A stretch of DNA of 64,000 bases from Populus alba (taxonomy: Eukaryota; Streptophyta; Magnoliopsida; Malpighiales; Salicaceae): positions 7,221,770-7,285,769 of the forward strand of contig NC_133284.1 in NCBI RefSeq assembly GCF_005239225.2, read 5' to 3'. The position numbers and the translations under genes are program-made. Position 1 is the stretch's first letter. Every line of letters begins with the position of its first letter. The notes beneath the pieces were generated by a model that saw nothing but the letters and a program-made list of their open reading frames with translations, did no database searches and was not told where the DNA came from. Shown piece after piece: positions 57,928-64,000 of the stretch.

Positions 57928-60080
57928 GGTACTATTACTATTAGGCACCCATGATGAACATCAGTGCTCGGCTCTTAGGCAATTCATGCAAATTTTGAAA
58001 ATAAAGATTTGCTATGAGAGATGGTGATCCAGATGTTGTTGGAAGCGATAAAGGGTATAGTTAGGACTTGCAATGGTAGGGGTATTGGATAGCAGCTCAA
58101 ATACTATTATATTAGAAATGATATTTTTTTAATATATATATGTATTTGAGCAGCGTTGAGCCTTAAGCCCTATTCTTTTATAAACTCATGAGTTGTGCTT
58201 GTTTTCATTTTTGTTCATTCTAATGCTTATAATTTTGGTTTTTGGTGGTTTGTAGTCAGGGTTTTGGTTTTGCTGTAGTCTAGTCTCTTTTATTAGGGGA
58301 ATTTTTATTATTATTATTAGATGCTTGTTATGTTATAGAAATAATTAAAACAGCTAGGTAAATCATTCTAGTCATTAGTCATCCATCGTACACCAAGATA
58401 TAATGTACTAAGATATAATATACTGGATTATATATTTTCTCTTCGAGATTTTTTACTATTTGATGAATTCACGCCAAGATTTTTTCCACTTAAAAATATA
58501 CCTTCAAGATTTTTTTTTGGTGAAATTACTTCACCAATTCCAAGAGTTTTTACCTAATTTTTAAAAGTTTATAAATGTGATTTTTGTTATTGTAATTTAC
58601 TTTTTTAATAGAGTAGATATTACAATTGAAATTTCAAGTATCTCAATATAGCACTTATAGGATTAGAAAGTGTTTAAGTGTAATGAAAATGAGAATATAT
58701 ATTCTTGTGCTAGATTATGAAGATTTGATTACATAAATTTGAGTATAATCAATGATTGATATTCTTTAGTGTTTTTGCACTTGTAATAGTTTGTATATGA
58801 TATATGTTCAAAATCCCTCCATGATTTTGTAATTATATAAGCTATATATATGTTCTTAACAAAAACTAGTCATTTATAGCTGTTATAGTCCCTATAACAA
58901 CTCAAATGGTTGATCAATTCAAATTAGTCAAGCCAATCAGTCGATTGGTTTTTATAGAATTATCAGGTGTTCATCACTAACAAATAATCGATTGTTCGGT
59001 TCACTTAATCATAGCAAACAATTGACTGGTTCATTTAGAATCTTTGTTTCACCTAGATTAACCTAGGTGAATTCTTTAAATTGTCTATAATAGATTATAT
59101 CGTATTATTTATTAATTCTTTCAAATACATGCATACTAAAGTGTGTGTGTTTGTTTTACTTGTGCTATCAAGATGTGATAAAATATAAAGATGTAAAACA
59201 TGACATTAAAATTTTTATAAAATTCTCCATGTGAGAACTTTATGACAAGTACCCGTGAAAAAAGGTCTAGAAGTCTTAGTGAAAAATCTCCATGTGACTT
59301 GCTAAGGATGATCTCAATGAAATATCCACCGATTGATCTTACCTAAATAAAACTCTTTAACTATGATGAGAGAACAACTTTATTCAATCACAACATATTC
59401 TCCATTTTCCATTCGACACAGGAAGTGACCTTCCTTGAATACAATGGTTTTTAAAACTAACATTTAAGGACAATATAGCCTGAATAAAAAAAGCGAGGCA
59501 CCTTCACACAAGTTAAGGTGGTGTTTGTTTTTTAACATAATAACTGAACATTTAATAAAGAGCCACCTTGTCTAAGTATTCAGGTACCCTCCTTATTTAG
59601 GAATAAAAGAAATGCTCCTCTATAACTAGTTCAAAAGGCACATTACATGAGGAAACAAGATGGATAGATGGTTCCAAACTTGATGGCACGTATTTTCAAG
59701 GCCTCGGTCTGTTCAAATCACACGTATAAAAAAACCATATTATTTTAAACTGAGATAACCTTATTTTGAGACGGGAAAATGATGAAAGGTGCATCTCTTC
59801 ATCTTGACATGCCTGACAATCTCTCTACTGGATGCCAAACCTCACTTCTTTACAAGCTTTCAAGATTCCTGAACCAAACTTACATGGTATTACATAAGGG
59901 ATAAGGGTATTTTTTAAAAGTAAAGATTCCTGAACCAAACTTACATGGTATTATATAGAATGTAAATTCTCATTATATATAATACATGAACAAATAGAAG
60001 ATCCAATATCATAGGAAATAATAAAAAAAATGTAATAGATATAGTTGAGAATATCTTATATACTAGGAAAGGGAAAATAT
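57928..60080. other. AT-rich intergenic DNA, no gene seen
   Basis: No coding frame is supportable. The part at 58,870-59,350 has LTR-like phrasing (short CCAATCAGTCGATTGGTT inverted text, ATCTCCATGTGA repeats) but no borders could be set. Confidence 0.4.
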
Positions 60081-60339
60081 ATACATGATAACAAGTCATC
60101 TAAGATCAAAGAAAGAATTCCTCATTATCATCTACAATATCCATAGTATGCCCCTCGAGCTAAAGAAGATTTAGTAACTTGAAGTTTGTCCCTGTAGTGA
60201 CAAATCATGCAATGGAGAGAAAAGATTGGTAAGTAAACCAGCAAGTTAATAACTTATATACCGAATCCAAATTATAACATTAGAGGCTTTCTTATGAACA
60301 TTATAGAAATCAATGTCCAAATGCTTTGTCTATATGTTA

Positions 60340-61270
60340 ATTGAAGAATTAGTGGTAAGAAAGGGAGTACTCATAGATAATAGGAGAGGTAGATGGTGAA
60401 ATATCAATATTTTTTTAGAATATTGCATAGTCAAAGAAGTTCAACAACAGTAGGGGAGATTGCCAAATATTCAACTTTAATACTTGAGCATGAAACAATT
60501 TATTTCTTGCTAAATGTCTAAGAAACTCATATACCAATATAGAAAATAAGCAAACTTGTAGTTAAACACCTTCTATCTGTACATCTGACTTAATTCACAT
60601 CTAAATATGTTGAATTGACACACAGTTGTGTAGAAAAAATAAAAAGATCATGACTAATAATTCTTGTCACATACTTGAGGATACATCTAGCAGCCTTGAG
60701 ATAAATGGTAATAGAGGCCTTCATGAATCGACAAAAAGAGTTCATAGTAAAAGAAATATTATGAAAGTAACTAATATACCAACAACAGTTAGTATACCAA
60801 TTACTTTCATTTTAAAAACATATCTTTAAACACGTGGCATGGATTATTAGTCACGGTCTTTTCATCTCTCTTACAGAAATGCATGTCATTTTAACATATT
60901 CATAAACAAATCAAGCTGGACATCCATATACAAGGTGTTTAACTATTTCTTTTCTTATTCCCTGTGTTGGTATACTAAGTTACTTGAGCATGAAACAATT
61001 TATTTCTTGCAATGTCCACGTAGTGGGGACATTCATGAATTGACATAGTTGACATCAAAATAGATGTTAGGATATGTAAAAGCCAAGTATTGTAAAGCAC
61101 CAACAAGCATACAAAAATCAGTAGGTTAGGAAGAATATGACCTTTAGTACAAGAATGTTTTCCCTCTAAAATAGATGTCGGAACCAGCATACAATTGAAC
61201 ATGTCATCATGGCTAGCAAGTCCTTTACAAATATGGATTGATGCAAGTGCAAACCCATGAAGGATCATAC
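60340..61270 (-). pseudogene. Ty1/copia pol remnants (RT/RNase H junction)
   Basis: Minus-strand reading gives fragments such as FMKASITIYLKAARCILKYV (about 60,660-60,725) and LVGALQYLAFTYPNI (about 61,070-61,120). These are the familiar copia phrases after the reverse transcriptase. Both are broken by stops and frameshifts. The phrase TTACTTGAGCATGAAACAAT occurs twice, at 60,481 and 60,981, indicating two overlapping decayed copies. Confidence 0.6.
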
Positions 61271-61399
61271 AATTTGCATATCAAAGACTTAAGCCTTGTG
61301 ATGAGAGGCCTCTTCTCAAATCTTTTTATATACATTGGTTGTTGTGTTATTTGATATGAGATAAATTCTTAGATATTCCTTTTTATTTGCAATCTTTTT

Positions 61400-61712
61400 T
61401 GTTGGAAAAAAAACAATGACAGAACAAAGAAGGGATCGCTACTCACACAATTTGGTGGAATACAATACGTTAAACAATGGTACTCTCACACCTTTCATTA
61501 TCAAATCCATACAATATATATAGACATTATAAAATTTCTTTTACAATCTTCAAAGTACTTAATTAATATTAGACTTTTTAATACTTACTCTAGATTCATA
61601 ATACTACTAAATTCATAGTATTTCTAGATTCATAGTATTTCTAATGTGGATGATTATTCATTGAACTAACTTCAATACACTTAATCTTGGTAAACAAGTT
61701 TAATAACTAACA
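61400..61712 (-). repeat. Ty1/copia 3' LTR
   Basis: On the minus strand it starts TGTTAGTTATTAAACTTG at 61,712 and ends CCAACA at 61,400 (about 313 bp). It is immediately preceded by a polypurine tract, AAGTTTAAGAGGGGAGAA (61,730-61,713, minus). The RNase H remnant lies directly upstream in the element's direction, so this is the 3' LTR. Confidence 0.75.
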
Positions 61713-61730
61713 TTCTCCCCTCTTAAACTT

Positions 61731-62188
61731 GTTTTGTCCATCTTCATGATTATAAGCTTCTTCTGCAAATAACAAAACACGTCAGTCTTCAATGGCTTTG
61801 TAAAAATGTTTGCAATTTGTTCATGAGTTTTGACATGATCTAACTCCACATCGCCTTCTTTTATGTGCTCTCTGATGAAGTGAAATCAAGTATTGATATG
61901 TTTTGAACGTTTATGATTAACTGGATTCTTTGCAAGTGCTATAGTAGACTTGTTATCAACAAAGATTCGTGTAGCCTTGCTCTATTTCTGCTGCAAATCT
62001 TCCATAAGTTACGTTAGCCATATTGCATGACGCACGATGCAGCAGCAATGTATTCTGCTTCACATGTGGATAATACAATAATAGATTGTTTCTTTAATGC
62101 GTGAAAGTTGTTTCTCTTATAAGTAATACAAATCTAGTTGTGCTTTTTTTATGTCTTCCAAGCTTCCTGACCAGTCATTGTCACTAAT
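61731..62188 (-). pseudogene. Ty1/copia RNase H C-terminal remnant
   Basis: The minus-strand reading contains VDNKSTIALAKNPVNHKRSK, FIREHIKEGDVELDHVKT and IANIFTKPLKT, the classical copia RNase H tail, with stops such as the one after SKHINT. Further upstream, DNDWSGSLED matches the D-DW-GS phrase. It is interrupted by the inverted-repeat element at 62,189, and its upstream continuation is at 63,937-64,000. Confidence 0.8.
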
Positions 62189-63936
62189 AAGGTTGTTAAA
62201 ATCGCGATTTTAACACGAAACGGAAAGCCGTTCACAAACTTGGATCATAAAAACGGATCGTAAAATCGTAAAAAAATCGTAAGGAATTTTAAAATACATT
62301 AAAAAAAATTCATGCTTCAAATAAAAATTCATACATATTTCAAGCCTTCAAATAAAAATTCATACATAGTTCAAGCATCTTAAAATACACGATTCAAATA
62401 AAATTTGAGAGTTAATTTGTTAGAAATTAAAGAATTAATAACTTTGAGAATTTAATTAAAATTTAGATTAGTTTAATTAATGAAATCATGAGCTTAATGT
62501 GTTACACAGCAGCAAGAACATGAATTTACTGCTTTTGTTCTTGCGGTTTTTTTATTGTGAAGGGTTGTACCCGCAATAAACACAAAAGTAGAATCAGAAG
62601 AAAAAACAAAAGTAAAATTGAGCTTTCTGCTTCAGATGATTTTTAAATTTCAGATCATTAGAAAAGGCAACCTCTGGAAACACATCAAGCAATTTTTTCC
62701 AATAAATAATCCAACAACATCATAATAAGGTGCATTTTGACAACCTTGGGTGGCTCCTCCTAATTCTCTCGGCATTTCTGTTTTTTCTTTCTCTGTTTTC
62801 CTCCTCATTTCTCATGGAAAATGTTAAGAAAATGGTAAAATTAACTGACTAACCAAATAGATCTTTCTCTGTTTTCCTCCTCATTTCTCCGATTCAAACA
62901 ACAGTTTACAGTTCATCAATGCTAATCAAGAGAATTAATGGAGTAATTATTTCTTTGATTCAATAATAATTGACATCTCGATTATTTTTTATTCTCTCCT
63001 TTTCCACCATTAACAAAATATTATGATCAATTGAACATATTCCCTTTACTGAATTTGCCATCAATAAAACAAACGAGACTCTGAGAGCATAAAATAGGCA
63101 GAGAGCATAAATTTTTGAACAAAAATTCATTACCAAATCTGCAAATCACTTCAAAATTTCTATTGCATATTCATTACCCAATCACTTCAAAATCATCATA
63201 CTAAATTACTAATCATTCCATCAAGCAAAACATTATAAAGGGAATAATTTTTTTCAAATCATGGGCAATGAGGACCGGGAAAATACAGGGGATTGGGGAA
63301 TATCACATTCTAAATAAAACTTCTTACGATGAAGACTAAAGAGAACGCCGACGAGCTGAAGATTGAACTTTGAAGTCTAATGAGAAAACTGTTGATGCTG
63401 GGGAAAAAAAAAAGATCGATGCTGCTATTGATGAAGAGGGAAGACTAAAGAGGATGCCGTTGATGATGGAAATAAAGAGAGAGAGGCAGAGAGCTGTTGA
63501 TGAAGAGTCGAAGAATGAACTCTGAAGTCTGAAGAGAAAACATTTGGCCTGGAGGAAAAAATGAGATCGCTGCCATGGATGAGATCGCCTGGAGCTGTTG
63601 AAGAGAGGAAGCCGTGAGTCGTCAATCTCAAAGTTTTTGTCTTCGGAGATAATGAATTTGGGATAAACCATGGATGAGTGACAATTGGCATGCTGTTATT
63701 GGACTAGAGAAAACATATATTGCAGTGCAGTACTACAGTATATGTTTTTTGTTGAAATCGTAAAATCGGTACCAAAATCGCGATTTTTTACGATTTCATC
63801 CGATTTTACCGATTTCACTTGATTTTAACCCGATTTTATCAATTTTCGAGTTTTTAAGACGATTCAACACGTTAAGCATGTATTGACTCGTAAAATCGTA
63901 TGATTTTACGAGTTGAATCGCGATTTTAACAACCTT
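62189..63936. mobile_element. 1.75-kb inverted-repeat DNA element inserted in copia remnant
   Basis: The left end AAGGTTGTTAAAATCGCGAT and the right end ATCGCGATTTTAACAACCTT are perfect inverted repeats of 20 bp. Many AAAATCG/CGATTTTA motifs lie subterminally (62,205-62,285 and 63,750-63,915). The flanking copia sequence shows GTCACTAAT before and GTCACTATA after, an imperfect 8-9-bp target duplication, which suggests hAT or Mutator type. No transposase is visible. The open frames at 63,336-63,691 are within it and unrecognised. Confidence 0.75.
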
Positions 63937-64000
63937 GGTCACTATAACCTGTAATTTCAAGATTCTGCGAAGATGAATAAAACAATTCATAGCTTGAAGT
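63937..64000 (-). pseudogene. Ty1/copia remnant, continuation to window edge
   Basis: It resumes the copia frame interrupted at 62,188. It is cut by the window edge. Confidence 0.5.

Noticed and set aside
1..64000. CRISPR arrays, bacterial operons, rRNA or tRNA genes
   Set aside because: No regularly spaced repeats, ribosome-binding sites or RNA-gene landmarks were seen. Gene structure is plant-like with introns.

Overview
The window is nuclear DNA of a flowering plant: AT-rich, intron-containing genes with GT-AG splice sites, plant transposons, and a chloroplast-targeted FKBP gene. The intergenic repeats look like those of Populus/Salix, but the genus is an inference. I see no rRNA or tRNA genes and no CRISPR.

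The main coding content is a dispersed cluster of four related genes: A at 5.2-6.9 kb (-), B at 27.5-29.0 kb (-), C at 47.3-50.4 kb (-) and D at 52.5-56.6 kb (+). I assembled each from four exons whose splice sites and phases agree. Each encodes a 230-310 aa protein with a variable N-terminus, a short basic motif D-x-[AN]-Y-R-x-[RK]-C-[RK] at the end of exon 2, and two coiled-coil exons. Spacing to the first heptad leucine matches the bZIP rule in three of four, but the bZIP-invariant Asn is Asp in all four. The promoters share a CG-rich motif 110-230 bp upstream of the ATG. C and D are divergently arranged. This family is the best candidate for something undescribed.

The one gene of well-known function is a thylakoid-lumen FKBP13-type prolyl isomerase at 18.7-20.4 kb (+). 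All five exons can be spliced in frame, but its 5' end is fused to the LTR of a retrotransposon, so its native start and transit-peptide N-terminus are missing.

Mobile DNA dominates. At 10.98-18.86 kb lies a Tat/Ogre-type Ty3 element on the minus strand with LTRs, primer site, ORF1 and gag, but no reverse transcriptase, and with an internal inversion of about 0.94 kb. At 38.40-43.06 kb lies a complete hAT DNA transposon with an intact four-exon transposase (821 aa), nested in an older retroelement remnant. Three 0.9-kb non-autonomous hAT elements (8.8, 29.5, 33.9 kb) have 8-bp target duplications and share an AACCCTAgCCgC leader-like insert. There are also TRIMs, a 161-bp MITE, Ty1/copia debris (60-62 kb) and a 1.75-kb inverted-repeat element inserted in it.

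A segment of about 1-1.5 kb is present at 8.7-10.8 and 23.3-24.8 kb and partly at 45.5-46.8 kb. Comparing the copies gives empty and filled insertion sites. The first two copies carry an identical-length candidate two-exon small gene.
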